22,939 nt of DNA, taken from positions 1-22,939 of the forward strand of contig JAHCIE010000016.1 of NCBI GenBank assembly GCA_026129385.1. The letters are read 5' to 3'. The stretch's first letter is position 1; each line of letters begins with the position of its first letter. Shown piece by piece: positions 6,775 through 14,961 of the stretch. The DNA is from Anaerolineae bacterium (GTDB lineage: Bacteria; Chloroflexota; Anaerolineae; Epilineales; JAHCIE01). The translations under genes were made by a program, and so were the position numbers. The notes under the pieces were generated by a model. That model saw only the letters and a program-made list of their open reading frames with translations. It ran no database searches and was not told where the DNA came from.

Positions 6775-9137
6775 TCAGGGCCCGGCGTAGAACTGGACGT
6801 ACGACTCGCTTCCGCTGTAGTACCAGGCCGTCACGCTGACCATCTTGGTCTGAGGGCCGCTCGGTACTTCGCCACGCAGCAGAACCTGGACCGTAGGCGA
6901 CAGCGCCTGGCTGTTCAACGCCTGGGCCAGACCGTCGGCGTCCTGCACGAAGCCGGTTGCCTCGGCGGCGGTGGTGCGCACCCACAGCGTCACGTCGCGT
7001 TCGGCGGGCAGCGCCTTGGCATACTCGTCGCCGCTGATGAAGCCGCGCTCGTAGAGAATGGTCGGCTCCATCGCCTGACTGACCTCTTCGATACGCAGGG
7101 CGACCAGCACGCCATTCTCGCGCACGCCATAGACACGCACCTGGGCCTGGCCACTCGTCGGCAGCGCGCCGCACGCGCTGGGACTGATGATCTGCGACGG
7201 CGGTCGGTCGAGGCCGCCTGCCCCCGTCACCGCTCGCCCGAAGCCCACGACTGGCGTGGTCAAGGTTGCCCGCGCCGACAAGGGTAAAGGCGAAACAGCG
7301 CGGGACTGTGCCGTAGGTCGCCAGGTCTTCGATGCGCCCCGTCAGCGTCTCCAACTGCGCGCCCGGCGCGGCCAGCGGGAAGTCGTCAGCCGCCCACGGC
7401 GCGACAAAGCTCTCCGGCGGCACGGTCGGCGTCGGCTTGAAGTTCGGCGGCGTGCTGGTAACGGTCGGAGTGGCCGTCGGCGGCTTCGGCGTCAGCGTCT
7501 TCGTTGCCGTTGCCGTGACGGTCGCGGTCGGCGTGCTCGTCGCCGTCAGGGTGGGCGGGGCGCTGGTGGCGGTGGCCGTCGCCGTGGGCGACGGTGGCAC
7601 GGTCGCCGTGGGTGTCGCGGTCCGCGTTGGCGTGAGGGTGGCGGTGGGCGTGCGGGTGAAGGTCGCCGTTGGCAGGACGATGACGCCCTGCGTCGGCGTC
7701 CAGGTGGGGATCAGGGTACGGGTGGGGATGGGTGTGCGGGTCACGGTAGGCGTGGGGTCGAGACGCCGCCAGCCGAACTGCACCATCGCCAGGCCGCCGC
7801 CCTCGTAGTAGTCGACGCGCAGGCTGTGATTGCCCTCCCACAAGGCGACGTCACTCTGGAATACCTCGCTGCCGTCGTTCGGTCCCCACTGGTCCATCAC
7901 AATCAGGCCATCGACCCAGACACGGATGCCATCGTCCGAGCGAGCGCTGAAGCGGTAGGTCCCCGCGCTGAGGTACACCACCCGGGTCCAGCGTGCGGAG
8001 AAGTCGTCGATAGGCAGCATCTCGCCATTGGGCTGGACTGGGGCCGCCGTGCCCCAATTGAAGTTGATGTCGTTGTCGTTCTGGATGAAGGCCGGCTCGC
8101 CAGTCAGGTTGCGGTTGGCCCAATACTCGCCCAGCCAGGCGGTGATGATGACCGGGGTGCGCGTGGGGCCGGGGCGCGGCGTGTTGGTCGGCAAGGGCGT
8201 GGCGGTGACAACGATGACGATGGGCGTTTGGGTGGCAGCGGGCGGCAAGCCCGGCGTCGCCGTCTGGACGCTCGGCAGGGCGCGCAGTGTCACCTGCGCC
8301 GCCTGTAGGATGTTATTGGCTGCCTCGCCGATAGCCTCCACCAGGCTACCCGGCGGAATATCCTCCAGGTTGATGGCCTGCCCTGTCCAGTCGACGATGG
8401 TCGTGCCCGCGCTCGTCTGGATGATGCGAATCGCGCCCGCCAGTGGCGTCAGCCCGAGAATGCCCAGTTCCGGCGCGACGCGCTCCACCAGTCCGCTAAC
8501 CCGTGTGATGCCGTTCGGCAACGTCGGCGTCGCGCCGGGAACAGTTGCGATACCAACGGGGCCGGTGTCAGGGCCGGGCGTGCCCGCGCCGGGCGTCCCA
8601 CCGCCGGGGCGCGGCGTCGTGGGGGGCAGGGTCACAGGCGGAGCCGTGCCCAGCACCCGCGTCGGCGCGGGCGTCGGCGAGGCGGGCGGCGTGCCGGTGG
8701 GTTGCACCACGATACTGGAGGGCGTAGCGGGCTGGACGGCGAAGGGGGCGCGGGCGACGGCGCGGCCGTCGAGGCTGCGCGCCACCACGTCGACAGTCGC
8801 CAGACTCGCCCAGCCCCCGCTCTGCGGGAACGTAAAATCGAAGCTGAAGACGCCGTCCGCTCCGGTCCACGTCGCGCCTACCTCTTCGCCGATGCTACTG
8901 TCGTTGGGTCGTGCCAACGATAGCGTGACGGCTTGCTCGGTGGGGAACCGCTCGCCGCGCGCGAGGATGGCCGTGCCGGGTGGTCCCGCTGACGGGGTGA
9001 GCCCCAGCGATGGTCCGCTGGGGCGACGAAGCAAAGAGGGCCGCCAGCAGCAGCAGGAACGCCGCGCGACGATCCCGGACGATGAGAAGGATGCGTTCCT
9101 GACGTTGACCCGGGCTGGTGCGGACGCGCCATGTCAT
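6775..9137 (-). CDS. Large secreted PA14-domain stalk protein, frame broken near both ends
   Basis: About 780 residues once frames are joined. The ATG at 9137 (or 9185) begins a signal peptide (RAAFLLLLAALFAS); the sequence then continues in another frame from about 9034. In order: an Ig-like region (GTAILARGERFPTEQAVTLS), a Pro/Thr linker, a compact domain (ITRVSGLVERVAPELGILGL onward) resembling DUF5666, a PA14 domain (about 8140-7750; WLGEYWANRNLTGEP, ARSDDGIRVWVDG, HSLRVDYYEGGGLAMVQFGW), a ~100-residue Thr/Pro stalk, and a C-terminal domain. Near 7270 the frame shifts again: CFAFTLVGAG continues as TLTTPVVGFGRAVTGAGG and ends at YVQFYAGP. PA14 domains bind glycans. An exported surface protein is well supported; the precise ligand is not known. 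The gene starts at or near the stop of the SIMPL gene. Confidence 0.75.
7436..7745 (-). repeat. Low-complexity Thr/Pro-rich stalk coding repeat
   Basis: This stretch of the PA14 gene encodes about 100 residues of irregular T-P-T-A/T-R-T-P units (TPTATVPPSPTATATATSAP). It is probably an extended, possibly glycosylated, stalk. The repetitive DNA is prone to slippage and assembly error. Confidence 0.75.
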
Positions 9138-9184
9138 GAAGGCCTGATCCCGGGTGGCGATAGAGTGGCCCACCGCCACGCCCA

Positions 9185-9960
9185 TTATATCACAACCCTC
9201 TGTGGCCCCCTACTTCTCAGCGCATAGATGACCTGCACCTGCGCGCTCACCTCCAGCTCGCCGACCTGCACGGCCACCGATTGCATGGCCGACGCTGCCC
9301 CATGCCCTTCATCGCTGCGTCGGCGAACACCGCCCCCGCCCACGACATTGCTGATTTGCACGATGTCGCCCAGGGTTACACCGCCCGGTCGCCAGCTCCG
9401 TGGCGCGGGCCTTGGGCGTCGGCCACAGCGGCGGCGCGGGCCTGCGTCTGGGCGGCGGTGGGGTCGGCCAGGGTGAACTGGATGCCGTACACCTGGTTCG
9501 CGCCCGCCGCCAGCGCGGCGTCGATGGTCGGGCCGATCTTGTCTAGATCACGCACCCGCACCCGCACCATATTCGATACCTGGTAGCCGGTGGGCTTGCC
9601 ATCGCGATCCTGGTCAATATTGACGTTGAAGCCCGTGGTCTGGGTATCACGCTCCGCGATGCCCGCGCCCTTCAGCGCCTTGAGTATCTTGTCCATGTCG
9701 CTGTTGACTTTGCTGGTTGCCTCGCTGACCGTCGGCGCGTTAGCGCGCACGCCGAGCGTCGTCTCCGCCATGTCGGGCTTCACGGACGTCTTGCCGATGC
9801 CAACGATGGTCATGGCGCGTGGCAGACTGTTGGGCTGCGTCGCCGTCTGGGCGGCCTCCGCCGCTGACGGGGTCGGGTTCGATTGCGTCGCCAGGGACAG
9901 GGCGGCTACCAGCGCCGCGCCCAGGGCCACCGCGCCCACTGTGTACAATACTCGTCGCAT
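9185..9960 (-). CDS. SIMPL-domain (DUF541) exported protein, frame broken near the C-terminus
   Basis: The ATG at 9960 is chosen over one at 10008 because GAGGAGG lies 6 nt upstream. The product begins with a signal anchor (MRRVLYTVGAVALGAALVAA) and then the SIMPL domain: MTIVGIGKTSVKPDMAETTL, KALKGAGIAERDTQTTGF, YQVSNMVRVRVRDLDKIG and VYGIQFTLADPTAA. After AAVADA the frame meets a stop at 9376. The family C-terminus is visible in other frames: KARATELA just after, then GVTLGDIVQISNVV and the hallmark ending VGELEVSAQVQVIYAL, stopping at 9185. Two small indels near 9380-9425 restore one protein of about 258 residues. SIMPL proteins are periplasmic or envelope oligomers of unclear role. The restored stop overlaps a possible ATG of the PA14 gene (TAATG). 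Confidence 0.8.
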
Positions 9961-10010
9961 GCTAATCCTCCTCGATGTGTCAAAGCATTCTACCCATCCA
10001 GACGCCAAGA

Positions 10011-10031
10011 GCGCGGGAAAGGTTCCCGCGC
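10011..10031 (-). terminator. 9-bp hairpin after pncB
   Basis: GCGCGGGAA (10011-10019) pairs perfectly with TTCCCGCGC (10023-10031) around a 3-nt loop, 70 bp after the pncB stop and 50 bp before the SIMPL start. There is no strong U tract, so it is a probable rather than certain terminator. Confidence 0.55.
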
Positions 10032-10101
10032 CCTATCCGTTGGCGGCTGACCGTGGTGGGTGTGCCCGCGACAGTCGTCGGTAATCCGTCGTCAGTGGTC
10101 G

Positions 10102-11496
10102 TTACCCCTCGGCGCGGACGGCCAGGGCGTAGGCGCGCTCCTTGAGCGCCTCCAGCGCCGGGCTGATGTATACCGAGTGGGAGCCGTAGCCCTCCATCTT
10201 GCGCAATTCCGGCGGCAATTCGTTCAGCCGCGTCAGGCAGCGCTCGCGCATCTGGGCCAGCGTCGGCAGGTCGCCGACCAGCTCACCCGCGTGCATGACG
10301 TGCTGCAACAGCGGCTCGCCGTTCGCGGGTGGCGTCTCGTCAGCCAGGGCGAGCAGGTCGTGGGACATGTAGCCCTCGGGGTCGTGGAAGCGCCATACCT
10401 GCTTGCTGCCCGGCAACGTCGCCTTGCCCGTGCTGAGCTTGGCGCGCGGCCCCGCCCCATCCTCCACCAGCTTGTACACCGCGCCCAGGGATGGGTCGTC
10501 GGGCGACGTGCCCAGATTCGTCCCGACGCCAAAGGAGTCGACCTCCGCCCCCTCAGCCAGTAGCCGCTGGATGCTGTACTCGTCCAGGTCGCCACTCAAC
10601 AGAATCATCACGTCGGTCAGACCCGCCGCATCCAGCCGGGCGCGCACCACCTTCGATAGCTCGCCCACGTCCCCGCTGTCGATGCGCACGCCGCGCAACT
10701 GTTCGCCGCGCTCGGCCATCTCTTTGGCGACGATAATGGCATGCTCCGCCCCACGCAGCGTGTCGTAGGTGTCGATGAGCAGGACGACGTTGGTCGGGCA
10801 ATCCTCGGCGAAGGCGCGGAAGGCGGCCAACTCGGTATCGAACGACATAATGTAGGCGTGGGCCATCGTGCCATAGCTGGGGATGTCATAGGTGATGCCC
10901 GCCAACACGTTGGACGTGCCCGCCGCGCCCGCGATGTAGCTGGCGCGGGCCACCTTCATCGCGGCGTCCATGCCGTGGTCGCGGCGCAGGCTCATATCGA
11001 TGACGCTACGCCCCTGGGCGGCCAGGGTGATGCGCGCCGCCTTGCTGGTCCACATGCTCTGGGCATTGAAGGTGTTGAGCAGGAAAGACTCGACGACCTG
11101 GACCTCGATGCGTGGGCCAGCGATGCGTAGTAGCGGCTCCGGCGGGAAGTAGACCTCGCCCTCGGGCATAGCCCACACATCGCCGCTGAAGCGGAAGTGG
11201 CGCAGATAATCGATGAAGCCGGGCGTCAGGCAGCGATGTTGACCGAGGAATGCCAGTCCTTCCTCGCCGAAGCGCATGTCGCGCAGGTACAGTAGCGCCT
11301 GCGATAGCCCCGCCGAGACCAGGAAGGCGCGGCCGTGGGGCAGGCGGCGCACAAAGAGGTCATAGGTTGCCCAGTCATTGCGGCCCTGGCGGAACATACT
11401 GTCGGCCATGGTCAACTCGTACAGGTCCGTTAGCCAGGCCATGTTGTCGGCATTCACCCAGCCAAAGACGGAATCGAGAGCGCTTGGACGGGTCAT
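10102..11496 (-). CDS. pncB: Nicotinate phosphoribosyltransferase
   Basis: This 464-aa enzyme joins nicotinate to PRPP to give nicotinate mononucleotide, the entry step of the Preiss-Handler NAD salvage route in the cytosol. The whole family pattern is present: MAWLTDLYELTMADSMFRQG at the N-terminus, FLLNTFNAQSMWTSKAAR, RRDHGMDAAMKVARASYIAG, then IPSYGTMAHAYIMSF carrying the conserved histidine. RGVRIDSGDVGELSKVVRAR and SFGVGTNLGTSPDDPSLGAV contact the phosphoribosyl group. The length is normal and the frame is unbroken, in contrast to neighbouring genes. AGGAG lies 9 nt before the ATG. The gene stands alone, behind a structured 250-bp upstream region, and ends in a hairpin. Confidence 0.96.
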   Translation of the reverse strand: MTRPSALDSVFGWVNADNMAWLTDLYELTMADSMFRQGRNDWATYDLFVRRLPHGRAFLVSAGLSQALLYLRDMRFGEEGLAFLGQHRCLTPGFIDYLRHFRFSGDVWAMPEGEVYFPPEPLLRIAGPRIEVQVVESFLLNTFNAQSMWTSKAARITLAAQGRSVIDMSLRRDHGMDAAMKVARASYIAGAAGTSNVLAGITYDIPSYGTMAHAYIMSFDTELAAFRAFAEDCPTNVVLLIDTYDTLRGAEHAIIVAKEMAERGEQLRGVRIDSGDVGELSKVVRARLDAAGLTDVMILLSGDLDEYSIQRLLAEGAEVDSFGVGTNLGTSPDDPSLGAVYKLVEDGAGPRAKLSTGKATLPGSKQVWRFHDPEGYMSHDLLALADETPPANGEPLLQHVMHAGELVGDLPTLAQMRERCLTRLNELPPELRKMEGYGSHSVYISPALEALKERAYALAVRAEG

Positions 11497-11499
11497 TGG

Positions 11500-11524
11500 A
11501 CGTGACTCCTATCAACCGGCACGT
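11500..11524 (-). promoter_or_regulatory. Small hairpin holding the pncB ribosome site in its loop
   Basis: ACGTG and CACGT arms (11520-11524 and 11500-11504) flank a 15-nt loop that contains AGGAG. The stem is only 5 bp, so control of translation is speculative. Confidence 0.25.
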
Positions 11525-11585
11525 TTTTCACGCTACCCTTATCCCCAGGTGCAACTTTTGAGGCAGGCTCGGCGTATAACATTTA

Positions 11586-11637
11586 CAGGCTTCGGCCTGC
11601 CGCAACCTTGTGCTCCTCCCCCCCGGGCACAAGGTTG
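11586..11637. promoter_or_regulatory. Two hairpins between pncB and tRNA-Lys
   Basis: CAGGC-TTCG-GCCTG (11586-11599) is a 5-bp stem closed by a stable UUCG-type tetraloop. Beside it, CAACCTTGTGC (11603-11613) pairs perfectly with GCACAAGGTTG (11627-11637) around a C-rich 13-nt loop. They could be part of the pncB leader on the minus strand, a terminator for transcription entering from either side, or a dispersed palindromic repeat. Confidence 0.5.
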
Positions 11638-11710
11638 TGCCTTTGGCGGGGGTCGCGCCTCGCAACGTAAGGCCATGCGCGAGGCAGGTATCTAACGGGC
11701 AGGCGGTCAT

Positions 11711-11739
11711 TCGACGCGCAGCCCCAGCTATGCTAGAAT
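11711..11739 (+). promoter_or_regulatory. Probable tRNA-Lys promoter (TCGACG-17-TAGAAT)
   Basis: TAGAAT (11734-11739) lies 11 bp before the mature 5' end of the tRNA, with a partial -35 match TCGACG at ideal 17-bp spacing. Confidence 0.45.
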
Positions 11740-11750
11740 TACCGCGTTCC

Positions 11751-11822
11751 GAGTCCCTAGCTCAATGGCAGAGCAGTGGCCTTTTAAGCCAACGGTTCAG
11801 GGTTCGAATCCCTGGGGACTCA
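11751..11822 (+). tRNA. tRNA-Lys, anticodon TTT
   Basis: The acceptor arms GAGTCCC (11751-11757) and GGGACTC (11815-11821) pair fully, followed by discriminator A. The D arm is GCTC-AATGGCA-GAGC. The anticodon loop CTTTTAA (11781-11787) gives TTT for lysine. The T arm is CAGGG-TTCGAAT-CCCTG. The outermost pair of the anticodon stem is G-A, a mild irregularity. CCA is not encoded. Confidence 0.93.
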
Positions 11823-11839
11823 TAGAAGAAGAGATTGGG

Positions 11840-11880
11840 GATTAGGGACTAGAGATTTCCAGAATCTCCAGTCCCTAATC
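11840..11880. terminator. 18-bp hairpin after tRNA-Lys
   Basis: 11840-11857 pairs with 11863-11880 over 18 positions with one A-C mismatch and a 5-nt loop. It begins 17 bp after the tRNA and 54 bp from the deaminase stop on the other strand, so it may end transcription from both sides. Its wording (GGGATTAGGGACTAGAGATT) suggests a dispersed repeat. Confidence 0.6.
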
Positions 11881-11934
11881 TATTGCCCCCGGCCGAGTTG
11901 CCCAGGCGGATGCCGCCGCCAGTCACCAACGCCA

Positions 11935-12984
11935 TCATCCCCGACAGGCTGAAACTGCTCGTAGGCTATCCCCCTGCGGCCACGCATCGGCCACCCGCTG
12001 TTCCAGGCATGGCGGCGCGTGGCCGCATCGATGAACGCGCGTCCTGCGGGCGTGCCGTGTCACCGCCGCGAACTCGGTCAGATTCCAGCCGAACTGCCCC
12101 GTTAGCCGCGCCCACTCGCGACTCAGGCTCGTCGGCGTGGCGGTGTGGCCGTCGCAGTTGACCGTCACCCGCAACCCGGCCCGCAGCAGCGCGTCGGCCG
12201 GGTGGTCGGCCAGGGTGCGGACGGCCCGCGTCTGGACATTGCTGGTAGGGCACGTCTCCAGGGCCAGCCCCCGGCGGCGCACCTCGTCCATCAGGGCCGC
12301 GTCGCCCACGATGCGCACGCCGTGACCGATACGCTCCGCGCCCAGGCTATCCAGCGCCTCGCGGATACTGGTCGGTCCGCGCGCCTCGCCAGCATGGACA
12401 GTGCGCCGCAGGCCGCCACGCCGCGCCAGATCGAAGGCGCGGGCGAAGGGCGCGCCCTCAAAGCGTCCCTCGTCCCCTGCCAGGTCCAGGGCCGCCACCT
12501 GGCCGCGCGGGCGGTTCGCCACCCCCAACTCCGCCACGGCCTCACCCACCTCGACCGGCTGGTGGCGCAACGCGCACAGGATGAGGCGCGTCTCCACGCC
12601 CGTGGCCGCCGACGCTTCGGCCACGGCCTCGGCCACTGTGTCCAGCACCGCCTGCATCGACAGGCCCAGGCGCGTGTGCAGCTGGGGCGCGAAGCGAATC
12701 TCGGCGTACACCACACCGTCGTCGGCCAGGTCCTCCACCACCTCGCGACTGACGCGGGCCAGGGCGGGCGCATCCTGCAGCAGGTCCAGGGCGCGGTCGA
12801 TGCGCAGGATATAGTCGCGCAGGTCGTCACACTGTGGCGGCGCGATGACCTCGGCGTCCGACGGCGGCGGCAGCCCGCGCTCGACGGCCAATTCGCGCAG
12901 TGTCGCGGGTCGCGCGCAGCCGTCCAGGTGCAGGTGCAGCTCCAGCTTGGGCAGCGGGCGCAGACGAGTCTCGGTGAGCGTCAT
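11935..12984 (-). CDS. Adenosine deaminase-like metal hydrolase
   Basis: The protein of about 349 residues belongs to the adenosine/AMP deaminase family, which removes the 6-amino group of adenosine-type purines using zinc. The ATG at 12984 has AGGAGG 5 nt upstream. Metal ligands H17 and H19 lie in LPKLELHLHLDG, and VHAGEARGP carries the third histidine (H197) and the catalytic glutamate. GAERIGHGVRI and LETCPTSNVQTRAV follow. The usual T-D-D-P strand near the end is C-D278-G here, so the second Asp that binds substrate is replaced and the substrate may not be adenosine. After NLTEFAAVT the C-terminus looks scrambled: another frame reads GRAFIDAATRR for about 10 codons before this frame resumes a helix-like LEQRVADAW. 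That suggests two compensating indels at 11990-12075. Confidence 0.82.
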   Translation of the reverse strand: MTLTETRLRPLPKLELHLHLDGCARPATLRELAVERGLPPPSDAEVIAPPQCDDLRDYILRIDRALDLLQDAPALARVSREVVEDLADDGVVYAEIRFAPQLHTRLGLSMQAVLDTVAEAVAEASAATGVETRLILCALRHQPVEVGEAVAELGVANRPRGQVAALDLAGDEGRFEGAPFARAFDLARRGGLRRTVHAGEARGPTSIREALDSLGAERIGHGVRIVGDAALMDEVRRRGLALETCPTSNVQTRAVRTLADHPADALLRAGLRVTVNCDGHTATPTSLSREWARLTGQFGWNLTEFAAVTRHARRTRVHRCGHAPPCLEQRVADAWPQGDSLRAVSACRG

Positions 12985-13093
12985 GACCGCCTCCTGCATT
13001 CCACGCAGCAGTGTGTCGCCAGCACGCCGCGCCGAGTTGAATACCGCCGCCGCGTTGATTGTCGGGGGAGTATAGGTCCGCGGGGGAGGGCAG

Positions 13094-13939
13094 TCAATTG
13101 ATCGGCGTGCGCGCCTGGACGAAGCGCACCACCGCATCAATGACCGCCTCACGCTCGTCCCCTTCCAGCAGGAGGTGTCCCGACGCCTCGAACCACACCA
13201 GCGCCTTGTCCGCGCTGCCCAGCAGGCCGAACAGCAGATTGGCGTCTGTGGCGCTCGTCACGGGGTCGTGGCGGCCCTGGAGCACGAGGGTGGGCGTCGC
13301 GACGTAGGGCACGCGCCGCCGCGCGTAGGGCAACGCCCGGCCCAGCTCGACGATGGCGCTCACCGGGATGCGCGCCGTCTTCTGGATGGTGGCGCGCGTC
13401 GTCGGGTCAGAGAAGTCGGCATCAGGTACAAACGATCGGGCCTGCGCCTGAATCCTGGCGTCGTCGAGGTTGGCGACGCCGAAGGGGTAGAACCACGGCA
13501 TGACGGGCTGCACAGCGCTCGCCACGGCCCGAATCCAGGTCGGGATAGTCAGGGGGGCGGCCATCGTGACCAGGCCCGCCACGGGGCGGCTCTGCGCCAG
13601 CAGCGTGCCCAGCGTCCCGCCCAGGCTCTGGCCCACCACGCACACCGTCGGCGCGCGATGGTACAGGATGTCGAAGGCGCGCTCGGCTCCGCGCAGCCAG
13701 GCCTGCCAGGGCAGATGCTCGAGGCTGTCGGGGAAGCCGCCGTCGTGCCCCGCCAGCGTCGGACCATACGCCGTGTAGCCCGCCGCATGCAGGGCATCAC
13801 CCAGGGGGCGCATCTCGTCGGCGCGGCCGGTGAAGCCGTGCAGCAACAACACGCCGACTGCCCCCCCGTCGAGCCAGAAGGGTTTACGCTGGTGGTTCAG
13901 GCAGGTGGTACGCTTGACTCCGTCGGCCCCGTGGTCCAT
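13094..13939 (-). CDS. Alpha/beta hydrolase, carboxylesterase/monoacylglycerol-lipase type
   Basis: The 281-aa protein has a complete alpha/beta-hydrolase triad. The oxyanion-hole strand is GVLLLHGFTGRADEMRPLG, the nucleophile elbow VVGQSLGGTLG has Ser105, the acid lies in LVLQGRHDPVTSA and the histidine in WFEASGHLLLEGDERE. The size and the short lid segment resemble thermostable carboxylesterases such as Est30, which cleave short- and medium-chain esters in the cytoplasm; no signal peptide is seen. AAGGA precedes the ATG. The start overlaps the end of the upstream hydrolase gene by 43 bp, so the two are translationally linked. The frame is intact. The exact substrate cannot be told from sequence. 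Confidence 0.88.
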   Translation of the reverse strand: MDHGADGVKRTTCLNHQRKPFWLDGGAVGVLLLHGFTGRADEMRPLGDALHAAGYTAYGPTLAGHDGGFPDSLEHLPWQAWLRGAERAFDILYHRAPTVCVVGQSLGGTLGTLLAQSRPVAGLVTMAAPLTIPTWIRAVASAVQPVMPWFYPFGVANLDDARIQAQARSFVPDADFSDPTTRATIQKTARIPVSAIVELGRALPYARRRVPYVATPTLVLQGRHDPVTSATDANLLFGLLGSADKALVWFEASGHLLLEGDEREAVIDAVVRFVQARTPIN

Positions 13940-14859
13940 GCATCATCCTTCAGGGGAACATACGTCGCGAGAAAGTCCAACACGCGCCGCCACCACTCGT
14001 CGGGTCGTCGCGCGTCGGTCTCACGATGTCCGGCCTCCGGCAACACCCATAGCGACTTGGGCGGGCCAGCCGCCTGATACAGGGCGCGAATCTCGGCCAT
14101 CGAGACGTAGGCGTCGCGGCCGCCGTGGATGAGAAACAGGGCGCGCGGCGCGACGCGCGGGGCATGGCTCAGCGGCGCTGCGCCGCGTAGGTCGATGCCG
14201 ATGCGCCAGGCGGCCATCCTTAGCATGCCCCAGGCCAGTGGCGTGGTCAGTATACCCAGGCGCACGCGCTCGCGCAGGCCGCCCGCCACGATGGACAGCG
14301 GGCGGGCGAACGCCCCGTCGGCCACGACGGCTACGATGGCTGGATGGTCGTGGGGGCCGAAGATGATACGGCCGTGCCCGCGCCCATGCTGGAAGCCTCC
14401 AGCAGGGCGACACGCTGCACGCCCCGCGCCACCAGCCAGTCTACCGCGCCCAGCACGTCGAAGCGTTCCAGGTCGCCCAGCGTCACCCACTCGCCGCTAC
14501 TGCGCCCGTGGGCGCGGAAGTCGAACAGTGCGCGCGCCGTAGCCCGCCGCGTGGAGGGGCGCCGCGTAGGCGATGTCCGCGTCGAGGCTGCCGTTATAGC
14601 CGGGGCAGATGACCACCGCCACCTCGCCCACTGCGCCACCGGGCGGCGGAATCCATACCCCACCCAGGGCGACGCCGTCGCGCGCCACGAAATGGACGTC
14701 CTCGAAGGCCAGGCCGAAGTCGGCGGGGGTTGCCGCCGGATCGGGCGGGCGACGGCGCGTCAGCCGCTCGGCGCCCACCCAGGCCACCAGCCCGTAGGCC
14801 AGAGCCACCACCGCCAGCGCGCTGAGGACGACGGCCAGCATGGACGGCGCGTCAGCCAA
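13897..14859 (-). CDS. Membrane-anchored alpha/beta hydrolase, two internal frame changes
   Basis: Three consecutive frames together make one BEM46/FrsA-like serine hydrolase of about 315 residues. Frame one (TTG 14859 or ATG 14841) has an N-terminal membrane helix (MLAVVLSALAVVALAYGLVA), FVARDGVALGGVW and the oxyanion strand VVICPGYNGS. Near 14540 it must shift to a frame reading ALFDFRAHGRSSGEW and the nucleophile elbow LLEASSMGAG. Near 14370 it returns to the first frame: IIFGPHDHPAIVAVVADGAF, the acid in ALFLIHGGRDAYVS and the histidine in VLPEAGHRET. The two shifts cancel, and all triad elements survive. This points to sequence errors or very recent mutation rather than old decay. The active site is expected outside or at the membrane. 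Confidence 0.72.
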
Positions 14860-14959
14860 CCTCTACCTGGCGGCTACGACTGGTGACTCGGATGAGGACG
14901 CCCGTCAGCAAAGCCAGCAGCGCCAGCGCGCCCAGGGTGCCCACCACGCCGAATAGCAC
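14852..14959 (-). CDS. Possible 35-aa single-helix membrane protein
   Basis: A GTG 2 nt after the PrsW stop opens a 36-codon frame that ends in TGA inside the start region of the next hydrolase. It encodes a hydrophobic helix (VLFGVVGTLGALALLALLTG) followed by a short basic tail (IRVTSRSRQVEV). Exact packing between two genes and the positive-inside pattern support it. No clear ribosome site is visible and no homolog is known to me. Confidence 0.35.
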   Translation of the reverse strand: MLFGVVGTLGALALLALLTGVLIRVTSRSRQVEVG

Positions 14960-14961
14960 GT

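Noticed and set aside
7187..8308. Long plus-strand frame opposite the PA14 gene
   Set aside because: Arg/Gly-rich shadow of Thr/Pro coding DNA, with no domain and no start signals.
11751..11880. tRNA-Lys as an integration site for a mobile element
   Set aside because: No repeat of the tRNA 3' end, integrase or phage gene is seen in the flanking sequence.
12145..13101. 318-codon plus-strand frame opposite the deaminase
   Set aside because: Composition is typical antisense GC-rich noise; the minus-strand frame has metal-binding motifs and a strong ribosome site.
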